Source: Halobacillus aidingensis
GTDB lineage: Bacteria > Bacillota > Bacilli > Bacillales > Halobacillaceae
Assembly (NCBI RefSeq): GCF_900104185.1
Contig: NZ_FNIZ01000009.1
Span: forward strand, 1-64,000
Reading direction: 5' to 3'
Length of the DNA: 64,000 bases
The translations under genes and the position numbers were made by a program. Below the pieces are notes generated by a model, which was not told the DNA's origin, ran no database searches, and saw nothing but the letters and a program-made list of their open reading frames with translations. This document shows, one piece after another, positions 26,283-34,924 of the stretch (the first letter of the stretch is position 1; every line of letters starts with the position of its first letter).

Positions 26283-27776
26283 TTGTTTGAAGGTGCGTTA
26301 CTTTTAGTCATTTTAGGTGTGATTGGAGCTGTTGTTCTCGTTGGAGGAATCATAACCTTTATCGTCTTCCGTATGCGTTATAAGACAGCAAGTTCGAATG
26401 AGGCATTGATTGTTACAGGGCCGAAGCTTGGGGATCCGGAACAAGAAAAGAATGTATTTGAGGATGATAATGGACGCTCGGTCAAAATTATTCGTGGTGG
26501 AGGGTACCGCCTGCGAATGTTTCAGACGGCGACTCCAATTGATTTGACATCCTTTCAGCTGCAAGTCAATTCAGACAAAGCTTATACGAAGGAAGGGATA
26601 CCGGTCAGAGTTGCAAGTACTGCCGTCATCAGTATTGGCAGTGAGCTTGAAATCATGGCCAATTTTGCTGAGAAGTTCCTTGGGAAAAAACAAAAAGAAA
26701 GAGAATCGGAGTTGAAAGATGTCCTCAATGGTCATTTACGTTCAATCATCGCATCGCTTCCGATTGAAAAAATCTATAATGATTTTAAGGAAGTCAACAC
26801 TCAGGTGAAAAAAATCGCTGAATCCGATTTGAAAGGCATGGGGTTTGAAATCACTTCTTTCGCATTGAATGATGTTGAGGATGTGGATGTCGAAAATGGA
26901 TACATCGATGCGCTCGGTCGTCCTCATATTGCTGAGGTGCAAAAGAAAGCGAACATGGCAGAATCCGATGCAACGAAAGAGACTCGCATCTACCAGGCGA
27001 AAAACGACCAGGAAGCACAAGATGAAGAAAACCGCCGTTTGACTGCCGTTGCTGCATCGACGAAGGAAAAAGACATCAAAGAAGCGGAATTCCAGACAGA
27101 AACGAACCGTGCAAAAGCGAATGCAGATCAAGCAGGGGAATTGGAAAGACAGAAACTAGCCCAGCAAATCAAAGAAGAAGAGTTGAAAGTTCAGTACATT
27201 GAAAAACAGAGAGCGGTCGAATTAGAAGAAGAAGAGAACAAACGACGTCGCTCCATCGCTGATGCTGAAGCTTATGAAGTGACAAAACGCGCACAGGCAG
27301 AAGCTGATAATGAACGAATTAAAGGGGAATCCGAAGCGGAAGTTATTCGTCAACGAGGAATTGCTGAAGCTGAATCAAAAGAACGTATGGCGAAAGCGAT
27401 GGAACATTACGGCGAAGCGGCCATTATGGAAATGCTCATTAAAGTATTGCCTGAGTATGCTGAAAAAGTATCGGCACCGATCAGTCAAATTAAAGACATG
27501 AAGGTTATCGATATGGGAGGAAGCGATTCACGCGGTGGTTCTGCGAAAGTAGCAAACAGTGTGACTTCCACAATGCTTGGCATTCAGGAATCATTAAAAG
27601 AAACGACAGGCATGGATTTGAAAGCGATGCTTGAAAGTTACGTATCAAGAGGAGCTGTCCATGAATTTGGAGGAGCTTCTGGTGATGAAATGGAGGAAGC
27701 GGCTGCTACAAAAGAAGATCAGGAGGATAAGGAAGAAGGACCTTCCATTCCCAAAGATCCGGAAGAGGAAAAATGA
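26283..27776 (+). CDS. floT: Flotillin FloT
   Basis: A 497-residue scaffold protein of membrane microdomains. Residues 4-27 form a membrane hairpin, followed by an SPFH/PHB domain to about 200, a long coiled coil rich in Glu-Ala and Lys (about 215-400), and an acidic C-terminal tail. It organises lipid rafts and signalling or secretion complexes. The TTG start follows AGAGGAGTGATC. It is monocistronic: the NfeD partner gene found next to floT in B. subtilis is absent here. Confidence 0.94.
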   Translation: MFEGALLLVILGVIGAVVLVGGIITFIVFRMRYKTASSNEALIVTGPKLGDPEQEKNVFEDDNGRSVKIIRGGGYRLRMFQTATPIDLTSFQLQVNSDKAYTKEGIPVRVASTAVISIGSELEIMANFAEKFLGKKQKERESELKDVLNGHLRSIIASLPIEKIYNDFKEVNTQVKKIAESDLKGMGFEITSFALNDVEDVDVENGYIDALGRPHIAEVQKKANMAESDATKETRIYQAKNDQEAQDEENRRLTAVAASTKEKDIKEAEFQTETNRAKANADQAGELERQKLAQQIKEEELKVQYIEKQRAVELEEEENKRRRSIADAEAYEVTKRAQAEADNERIKGESEAEVIRQRGIAEAESKERMAKAMEHYGEAAIMEMLIKVLPEYAEKVSAPISQIKDMKVIDMGGSDSRGGSAKVANSVTSTMLGIQESLKETTGMDLKAMLESYVSRGAVHEFGGASGDEMEEAAATKEDQEDKEEGPSIPKDPEEEK

Positions 27777-27783
27777 TTGCTGA

Positions 27784-27815
27784 GCCTGCAGAACTTGTTG
27801 TTCTGCAGGCTTTTA
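27784..27815 (+). terminator. Terminator of floT
   Basis: GCCTGCAGAAC and GTTCTGCAGGC form an 11-base stem followed by TTTTATTG. Confidence 0.85.
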
Positions 27816-27939
27816 TTGTAAAGTAGGTTTGAAGCGTTCTTCATTTGGGGTAAATAGGTTTCAGGTCTCACGTGCATATCTCTACATAGAATCGACGGTT
27901 TAACAAAGAATTAATTGTTTCAAAATTAAATTAATGGTA

Positions 27940-27972
27940 AAGTCAAAAACGTAGAGACCTTGACTTTTTTTC
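27940..27972 (+). terminator. Possible leader terminator upstream of sqdB
   Basis: AAGTCAA and TTGACTT pair across a 13-base loop and are followed by TTTTTTT. It lies about 100 bases ahead of the sqdB start, in a gene-free region (27816-28071), and could be an attenuator. No known leader motif seen. Confidence 0.35.
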
Positions 27973-28068
27973 CGTCTTCAAGCGAAGGACGATTGGTAAG
28001 AAGATAGAACAGTCATTAGAGTCATTCTATAATGGAATACGAGTATGCAAGACGTAACTAGGAGGTAG

Positions 28069-29220
<1,152 letters not shown>

Positions 29221-29233
29221 GGAGTTTTCCGCT

Positions 29234-30397
29234 TTGAAAATCGCCATCATTACAGAAACATTCCTACCATCAACAGATGGAGTCGTCACACGATTAAAAG
29301 AGTCCATCAAATACTTGCGAAACCAAGATCATGAGGTCGTCGTCATTGCTCCAGACTTTGGTGTGACGGAATATGAAGGGGCGATCGTCGAAGGGGTCAA
29401 AACGACAAGAATGCCTTTCTACAGGTATCGAGAATTCAGTTTACCTCAGCGACGAGTGAAGGACTTGCTGCAAAAACATGATCCTGACCTCGTCCATGTG
29501 GTCAATCCAGCTCTTGTAGGGGTTTCCGGCGTCTATTATGCTGATAAACTGAACTATCCGTTAATTGCTTCCTATCATACTCACGTTCCTAAATACTTGG
29601 ATTATTACCGATTATATCCGTTTAAGCCTCTTGTCTGGTGGTATTTCAGAAAGTTACACAACTACGCAGACGTGAACTTGTGTACTTCAAGAGCCATTAA
29701 GGCGGAGCTGGATGAAAAAAACTTCCATAATGTGAGTGTATGGGACCGTGGAGTCGCTGTCGATCATTACCATCCTCGACATAAAAGTGAAGAAATGAGG
29801 GAGCGATTGTCCGCAGGCAGGAAAGAAAACAAACTGCTTGTTTTTGTCGGTAGACTGGCTCCTGAAAAAGAAATTCATAAAATCAAACCATTATTGGAAA
29901 AGAGGGACGACATCTCTCTTGCCATCGTTGGAGATGGTCCGGTGAAAGATGAATTAGAGGAAACTTTCAAGGATACCAATACGGTGTTTACTGGGCTTAT
30001 GCACGGAGAGGAGCTTGCTCAAGCTTTCGCTTCTTCTGATGCTCTGATTTTTCCATCGGTTACAGAAACGCTGGGCCTCGTCATATTGGAATCTATGGCT
30101 TCTGGTTTGCCTGTCATTGCGGCAAAGAGTGGTCCGACCATGGAACAAGTAGAAGATGGCAAAACTGGTCTATTGTTTGAAAATGAGAACACCGACAGTA
30201 TGATTCAAGCGATACAAAGGTTGGAAGATGAAGAGTTATATCAGAGACTTTGCAAAAATGCACGGCAAGAAGCTGAAAAATATAGCTGGCAAAAACCTTC
30301 GGAGCAGATCCTTGAGTATTATTACAAGACGTTAAAGGTGTATGAAGAGCAGGCAGCAACAACGTCAAAAAAATCAAAGGTTAAAGTCACAGAGTAA
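29234..30397 (+). CDS. sqdX: GT4 glycosyltransferase, probable sulfoquinovosyltransferase SqdX
   Basis: A 387-residue GT-B enzyme. The N half starts MKIAIITETFLPSTDGVVTRLKES, a sequence type shared by SqdX and related diacylglycerol mannosyl/glucosyltransferases. The C half has FVGRLAPEKEI and the E-x7-E site FPSVTETLGLVILESMASG. Given sqdB directly upstream it should move sulfoquinovose onto diacylglycerol at the inner membrane face. TTG 29234 is chosen, with AAGGAG overlapping the sqdB stop. Without the neighbour it could only be called a lipid glycosyltransferase. Confidence 0.82.
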   Translation: MKIAIITETFLPSTDGVVTRLKESIKYLRNQDHEVVVIAPDFGVTEYEGAIVEGVKTTRMPFYRYREFSLPQRRVKDLLQKHDPDLVHVVNPALVGVSGVYYADKLNYPLIASYHTHVPKYLDYYRLYPFKPLVWWYFRKLHNYADVNLCTSRAIKAELDEKNFHNVSVWDRGVAVDHYHPRHKSEEMRERLSAGRKENKLLVFVGRLAPEKEIHKIKPLLEKRDDISLAIVGDGPVKDELEETFKDTNTVFTGLMHGEELAQAFASSDALIFPSVTETLGLVILESMASGLPVIAAKSGPTMEQVEDGKTGLLFENENTDSMIQAIQRLEDEELYQRLCKNARQEAEKYSWQKPSEQILEYYYKTLKVYEEQAATTSKKSKVKVTE

Positions 30398-30418
30398 ACG
30401 CTCTGTGACTTTTCTTTT
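30384..30418 (+). terminator. Terminator of sqdB-sqdX
   Basis: AAGTCACAGAG and CTCTGTGACTT form an 11-base stem around TAAACG, followed by TTCTTTT. It overlaps the sqdX stop codon. Confidence 0.9.
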
Positions 30419-30434
30419 GCTTTGTTCATACCAA

Positions 30435-30455
30435 AAACTTAGTAGTAACTCCAAA
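30435..30455 (+). repeat. Dispersed 20-bp repeat, copy 2 (diverged)
   Basis: CTTAGTAGTAACTCCAAA differs from the core at two or three positions. It is in the same orientation as copy 3, 109 bases away. Confidence 0.6.
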
Positions 30456-30486
30456 TACATTAAACATTAAACAACACCCAATAACA

Positions 30487-30498
30487 GAACATACGTTC
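30487..30498. promoter_or_regulatory. Orphan LexA (SOS) box
   Basis: GAACATACGTTC fits the LexA core GAAC-N4-GTTC with the favoured middle pattern. It lies between repeat copies 2 and 3 and no gene starts near it on either strand, so it is perhaps a relic of a lost SOS gene. Confidence 0.5.
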
Positions 30499-30543
30499 CG
30501 ATCCCCGTGAAATTAGCACCTCCTTGAAATATTTTCTACTCAT

Positions 30544-30563
30544 ACTTAGTAGCAACTCCGAAA
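30544..30563 (+). repeat. Dispersed 20-bp repeat, copy 3
   Basis: An intact core, CTTAGTAGCAACTCCGAAA. From here to 31280 I find no gene that I would call. There is a stop-to-stop frame on the minus strand (30777-31028) with a hydrophobic, membrane-like translation but no ordinary start codon, which may be a decayed gene. Confidence 0.75.
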
Positions 30564-31280
30564 AATTAAAAAAAAAACAATCAATAATCCAATCCACAAG
30601 TATCAATGTAAACTTCCTACAAAAGACGGATAGCAACTAACGCGACATTTTCGGAGCAGGAAAGGAGGGAGGTGCACAGATTTGCAATGATTCTATTGAA
30701 GAGAAGATCAGCATGTGGAATACGCCCTTATTTAAGTTGAATCATGGCTGTTAGGTTAATGACCTTAATACAAGTGTTAACCAAATGATAGCTTCGAGAG
30801 TATGAATGTCAAAATGTGTGTCACAAATACAAAGATTAATGTAATTACAATCAATTTGTGAATCGGCGGTTTATATCCGGCAGTACGTAAGTTGAATGGT
30901 ATAAAATCCAGTATGATCAGGCTGAAATGTAAACTGATATATTTAATAATGATATAGCAGTTTGCTTGAGATCTTAGAGCAAACTTTATGAAATTGCTAT
31001 GAAGTGTTATGGGTGTTACAAGATCACATTAAGTTAATCGGAGCTGGACAATACTAAGTCAGATTTTTTGTAGTAATCACAATGCCAAAAATATTAAAAG
31101 ACAAATGATCCTTAAACATAAATAAGATCGATTAAGTCCGATGTTGAATTTCAGCTTATTTATTTCTATTTTGTCTCAATATCATGAGTATACTTTTGTA
31201 ATGAGACAAAATGAACATTTATAAAATGAGTAAGTATAATAAATATTATGTAAAGTAGAATCTAAAAAGAAAAAGAGGAG

Positions 31281-32264
31281 TTATCCCCCTCTTTCTTTTA
31301 TCTTGTTAAGTTCATTCCATCTTTGTTGAAATTCCAAGTCGTTTTTCATCCAATTTTTAAACGTGGTTGGCTCTATATTAATTTCAGCACAGCATTTGGT
31401 TATACATCCACTTTTAATGAACTTCATAAGAAATTTGTTTTTTCTTTCCTTAATAGCTGCCTTGGATACCACATGTTTACCATCCTCGAGGTCATCATAA
31501 TTTTGGTTTTCTTTTAGATATTCTTCATATTTTCTGTCTAATCTTAAGTCGCTATCTGCATAAATCCAATCTCCAAAACCTTTTATTGATTGTCTTCCAC
31601 TAATGATCAACCTTGTGTACGTTTGATATACTTTAAGATAACTTCTAATACCTCTTCTTTTTATCAGTTTGTTTAATTCTTCAAAAAATTGATGTGAGCC
31701 GCCTACAAACACAATTTGCTTCTTCTGGTAGTTAATACTTCCATCTCCATCAAAGTAACCTCTTACATAATGACTTAAGTGTAGATCAGGGATATTGGGC
31801 ATAGATAGATGTTTTGTTTTATTTGGTCTAATTCCATGTATGTGAATGAGATCCTCTTTGAGAATCTTACTTCCGATATTAAGCATGTGTACACCTGTCC
31901 GTTCATTTTTTGTTATCGGATGGCTGGAATCCATTTCTCGCTTAATATCCAGAAGTATTTCTTTTTCCTTTTGTGCGATGCTAATTAACTGCGCATGACC
32001 TGAAATCATTCCATCTGCTGCAATAAACCCTAAAATATACGCCATGTTGTTGGACCACGTTTTGAAATAGTCTTCGTTGACCTTAAACTTCCTCTTCCAG
32101 CTGCCTCTAGGTCTTAATGGAACTTCTAGTTCTTTTAGTACGATACGGATATAACCAGGTGAAACATTTGCCTTTTTAGCAATAACAGTTGTACTCTCAC
32201 CGCGCTTATACATTTGAGCAATTTCTACTTTGGACATCGTTCTTTTTCTCAATGGTTTATTCAT
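31281..32264 (-). CDS. Free-standing LAGLIDADG-type endonuclease with N- and C-terminal HTH segments
   Basis: A 327-residue protein. Residues about 10-45 form a helix-turn-helix (SKVEIAQMYKRGESTTVIAKKAN). Two LAGLIDADG motifs follow: MAYILGFIAADG (74-85) and SHYVRGYFDGDG (164-175), with acidic residues Asp84 and Asp174 in the catalytic places. The C-terminal 60 residues look like a second DNA-binding helical domain (SGCITKCCAEINIEPTTFKNWM). The family cuts long DNA sites and usually lives in introns or inteins; here it is a lone gene. Its promoter carries a LexA box, suggesting SOS induction. It lies in a gene-poor, AT-rich island. Confidence 0.85.
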   Translation of the reverse strand: MNKPLRKRTMSKVEIAQMYKRGESTTVIAKKANVSPGYIRIVLKELEVPLRPRGSWKRKFKVNEDYFKTWSNNMAYILGFIAADGMISGHAQLISIAQKEKEILLDIKREMDSSHPITKNERTGVHMLNIGSKILKEDLIHIHGIRPNKTKHLSMPNIPDLHLSHYVRGYFDGDGSINYQKKQIVFVGGSHQFFEELNKLIKRRGIRSYLKVYQTYTRLIISGRQSIKGFGDWIYADSDLRLDRKYEEYLKENQNYDDLEDGKHVVSKAAIKERKNKFLMKFIKSGCITKCCAEINIEPTTFKNWMKNDLEFQQRWNELNKIKERGG

Positions 32265-32297
32265 TTATGGTCCCCTCCCAAATGTTCGTTCATTTCA

Positions 32298-32318
32298 ATT
32301 ATACCGAACATATGTTCT
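32298..32318 (-). promoter_or_regulatory. LexA-controlled promoter of the LAGLIDADG gene
   Basis: On the minus strand TATAAT (32303-32298) is preceded, one base away, by the LexA box read on the plus strand as CGAACATATGTTCT (32305-32318). It has intact CGAAC and GTTC half sites and the ATAT centre fits RNRY. A weak TTACCC stands 18 bases upstream of the -10. The start codon lies 34 bases after the -10, behind GGGAGGGG. Confidence 0.72.
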
Positions 32319-32403
32319 TGGGGGTAATTTTTAGCACTTTCACTTTGTTATTTCACATTTGATCAGCTAGGATGAAGATATAAGAAACCAAAGGAAGGTG
32401 TTT

Positions 32404-32943
32404 ATGAAAAAGCTGATCTTTTTCGTGAGTACTGTATTAATGGCAATGATCATAAAGCCTAAGAAAATTGTTGCGCCAGTGATTCAAGAACATGAACATC
32501 TTTATCCAGGTACAAACCTATCCATTATACCTGGGGATTTGCTTTTTTCTCCAATCGGTAAAAAAGAATCGCGTTATATAGGTCATGTAGGGATTGTAAC
32601 GAAAGATAATAAAGTTATTCATTCCATTCCTTCAGGAGTCGTGCAAGATCAAATGGAGGCCTATTTCAACAAATTCAGCAATATACGCATCTATTCCCCC
32701 CAGGATAGGAAATCAGGGGACGAGGCTGCTGATTATGTGGTGAAACTGCAAAAAAAGCATCCTCATGCCAAATATAAGATATGGACGCCTATAAGCAGGA
32801 TCAACGAAGAACAGTATTGCACAAAAATCGTGTGGCAATCTTATTATTTTGGTGCAGGTGTCAATTTAGGCAAAATTTCTCCTCATGCTAAATCAGTGCA
32901 CCCAGAGCGGTTAAAAGATCGCAGATATCTATCTAAGAAATAA
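32404..32943 (+). CDS. YiiX-like permuted papain-fold hydrolase
   Basis: A 179-residue protein with an N-terminal hydrophobic segment (residues 4-18) that may be a signal or anchor. The YiiX/NlpC-P60-like fold is shown by GDLLFSP, GHVGIVTKDNKVIHSIP (active-site His) and INEEQYCTKIVWQSYY (active-site Cys). Proteins of this group cleave amide bonds in peptides or lipids; the substrate is unknown. ATG 32404 follows AAAGGAAGGTG. It is divergent from the LAGLIDADG gene and shares the 140-base upstream region. Confidence 0.82.
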   Translation: MKKLIFFVSTVLMAMIIKPKKIVAPVIQEHEHLYPGTNLSIIPGDLLFSPIGKKESRYIGHVGIVTKDNKVIHSIPSGVVQDQMEAYFNKFSNIRIYSPQDRKSGDEAADYVVKLQKKHPHAKYKIWTPISRINEEQYCTKIVWQSYYFGAGVNLGKISPHAKSVHPERLKDRRYLSKK

Positions 32944-32978
32944 AACAAGCTCATCCTTATTTATTGGATGAGCTTGTT
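32944..32978. terminator. Bidirectional terminator
   Basis: ACAAGCTCATCC and GGATGAGCTTGT pair around TTATTTATT. It overlaps the last codons of the convergent exonuclease gene. Confidence 0.85.
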
Positions 32979-33892
32979 AAATATTGATGAAAATCAGATT
33001 CTGAAATAATTTCAATTGGATAACCTTGGCTTAGCAGTGTTTCTGCTCTTTCGAGTTTACTTGTTTTTTTGCCATTTTTATACCCTTCAAACGTTTGTTC
33101 GCCTACGACCACAAAGTTTGTATTGGATTCAATCGTCGTGTGAAGTGTTCCACCAAAATCAACGACTTTTTGACTGGCTTCATCTCTTTTCATTTCTTTT
33201 AACTTTCCGGTAAACACAACAGCTGCGTTATAAAAAGGATGTGATGGATCGAACTGATTGGTTGCTGCCACGTAGGAAGATGGATGTGCTTTTTTTGCCC
33301 GTTTCTTTTTATTTACTCTCGCCGGCTCATAGCCCCCATCAAACATCATCCCGTTTGTTGTACCTGTTTTGTCTACAAGGTCTTTAGCATCAGTCGCTCC
33401 AAGCTCTTCTTTAGCTGACATAAGAATATGAGCAGAAGCTTTCGCATCTTCTAATGCATGGTGGTGACTGAACGTAAAACCAAGGTAACTGGAGACGATA
33501 TTTAACTTGTATTTCGGCAGTTGCCACGTTTTCTTAGATATGTTGACGGTGCAGTTATACGCAAGCATCGGATAGCTGAGGTTGTATTGATCCAATACAG
33601 CACGCAAAACCCCCATATCAAACTGAGCATTATGAGCAACGACAAACTTTCCTTCAAGCCATGACCTGATCTCGCGCTCCCATAACACATCAAACTCCTC
33701 GGCATCTTCAACATCGCCTTTAGTTATTCCATGTACACGGATATTAATGGGTGAAAAATAGTTTTTCTTTGGTTTCACTAACCTGTAATATTCTCTTTTT
33801 ATAAAGCCCTGTTCATATTCCACCATACCAATGGAACAAACAGATCCTCTTGAAGAATTAGCTGTCTCAAAATCAAGAGCTACAAAGTTCAT
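32957..33892 (-). CDS. DnaQ-like 3'-5' exonuclease with BRCT domain
   Basis: A 311-residue protein. Residues 1-165 are a DEDDh exonuclease: ALDFETA (Asp7, Glu9), VVAHNAQFDMGVL and HHALEDAKASAHIL (general-base His and final Asp). After a basic linker, residues about 220-305 form a BRCT domain (AVVFTGKLKEMKRDEASQKVVDFGG). It should remove nucleotides from 3' ends in repair or RNA processing, with the BRCT domain targeting it. Monocistronic and ordinary in Bacillaceae. Confidence 0.9.
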   Translation of the reverse strand: MNFVALDFETANSSRGSVCSIGMVEYEQGFIKREYYRLVKPKKNYFSPINIRVHGITKGDVEDAEEFDVLWEREIRSWLEGKFVVAHNAQFDMGVLRAVLDQYNLSYPMLAYNCTVNISKKTWQLPKYKLNIVSSYLGFTFSHHHALEDAKASAHILMSAKEELGATDAKDLVDKTGTTNGMMFDGGYEPARVNKKKRAKKAHPSSYVAATNQFDPSHPFYNAAVVFTGKLKEMKRDEASQKVVDFGGTLHTTIESNTNFVVVGEQTFEGYKNGKKTSKLERAETLLSQGYPIEIISESDFHQYLTSSSNK

Positions 33893-34042
33893 GTCGATCT
33901 CCTTTATTTATAGTGTTATCTTAATAATAAATGGGCGAGCATAGGCGCGTCTATTGTAAAGGCTTGCCATATAAAATTAGTCCAATGACGGAATATTCCT
34001 TGTGTGAAAAGCAAAAGATAGAGCCCAAGGAGGCGTTAGAGG

Positions 34043-34153
34043 ATGGCTTTTGATTATGCAGAGCTGCCGAAAGAAAAGCTGCAAAGGGTAAAAGAGCTTG
34101 AAAATCAACTGAATGTTGTTTTGATCGCCTACGATTCCAAGTATAAAGATTAA
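34043..34153 (+). CDS. Small protein of 36 residues, unknown function
   Basis: This gene has a strong ribosome site (AAGGAGG at 34027-34033, GAGG nearer), a clean start, a helical acidic/basic product (PKEKLQRVKELENQLNVVLIAYD) and its own terminator. That makes it a real gene despite its size. The stretch around residues 8-30 would form an amphipathic helix. No function is known to me. Confidence 0.7.
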   Translation: MAFDYAELPKEKLQRVKELENQLNVVLIAYDSKYKD

Positions 34154-34155
34154 AT

Positions 34156-34183
34156 AAAAGACGCCGGTATCGGCGTCTTTTTG
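34156..34183 (+). terminator. Terminator of the 36-residue protein gene
   Basis: GACGCCG and CGGCGTC around GTAT, followed by TTTTT, with an A-run on the other side. Confidence 0.88.
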
Positions 34184-34211
34184 AATGGCATCGTTTATCT
34201 TCAGTGAATCG

Positions 34212-34766
34212 TTACTTTTTATATATCGTTAACTTTTCTTCAATTGGTGTACGGGTTTTCTGTTTTGGCTGTTGCTCAAAGAAGCCCATATGGATGAAAC
34301 CTACAATTTTTTCCCCAGGACGAACACCTAAAAGTTCACGAACTTTCGGCTCGTGAATTTGTGGATTTGTTTTCCAGCATACACCTAATTCACGTTCCCA
34401 GGCTAGTAATTGAAAATTTTGAAGCATGCTGCTGATCGCTCCAAAGTTTTCCTCCCACTGCTTTTGACGGGGGTCTTCATTCATAATCGCTATAAGGAAA
34501 GCAGCCGGCTGGCTGAAATAGTTTCTGCGGTTTTCCTGCATGTCACGAGGAAATGTTTGTACAAGGGATTCCACGAATTCTTCTTTTTCATGAGAAGGAA
34601 TGAAAATGAATCTCCAAGGTTCACGTAAGCCGTGTGTTGGTGCCCATCTTGCATCATCTAACAGTTCAGTAACAAGTTCTGTTGGTACTTCTTTATCTAA
34701 GTATCCACTCTTCACGGAGCGACGTTCACGAATGATTCTAGCTAATTCTGTTTTTGTTTGTTCCAT
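34212..34766 (-). CDS. Nitroreductase-family flavoprotein (YdjA type)
   Basis: A 184-residue FMN enzyme with RRSVKSGY near the N-terminus, DDARWAPTHGLREPWRF and the C-terminal GVCWKTNPQ..GFIHMG segments. It reduces nitro compounds, quinones or flavins with NAD(P)H. ATG 34766 is preferred, with AGGTGAG before it; GTG 34775 is an alternative. A Fur-box-like sequence lies 33 bases upstream (34800-34818), so iron limitation may induce it. That would fit a flavin or ferric reductase role beside the siderophore-binding gene. Confidence 0.87.
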   Translation of the reverse strand: MEQTKTELARIIRERRSVKSGYLDKEVPTELVTELLDDARWAPTHGLREPWRFIFIPSHEKEEFVESLVQTFPRDMQENRRNYFSQPAAFLIAIMNEDPRQKQWEENFGAISSMLQNFQLLAWERELGVCWKTNPQIHEPKVRELLGVRPGEKIVGFIHMGFFEQQPKQKTRTPIEEKLTIYKK

Positions 34767-34799
34767 ACCTCTCACCTACGTATCTAAAGTTTTATTTAC

Positions 34800-34818
34800 G
34801 GTAATGATAATCGTTCTC
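34800..34818. promoter_or_regulatory. Fur box upstream of the nitroreductase gene
   Basis: GGTAATGATAATCGTTCTC matches 16 of 19 bases of the Fur consensus GATAATGATAATCATTATC. It stands in the promoter region of the minus-strand nitroreductase. Confidence 0.6.
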
Positions 34819-34887
34819 AGTGGTTTTGTCAAGGTTTATTCCTTTAAATAATCAATCATGAAAAGGTTGATCCATGCATACACAAAA

Positions 34888-34917
34888 GAAAAGCTACCTA
34901 TGTTGAGGTAGCTTTTT
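34888..34917 (-). terminator. Terminator of the siderophore-binding lipoprotein gene
   Basis: AAGCTACCT and AGGTAGCTT arms with AAAAA/TTTT flanks, just beyond the stop of the lipoprotein gene. Confidence 0.8.
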
Positions 34918-34924
34918 GCATCTA

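Noticed and set aside
30430-30540. Small peptide frame on the minus strand (reading ...GIGTYVLLLGVV) behind AAGGAGGTG
   Set aside because: The good ribosome site is not followed by a suitable start codon in that frame; only 20 or so residues, probably chance or a relic.
30640-30745. 22-codon plus-strand frame starting GTG next to AAGGAGGGAGGTG
   Set aside because: The purine-rich stretch resembles a ribosome site but overlaps the start; the frame is too short and has no recognisable features.
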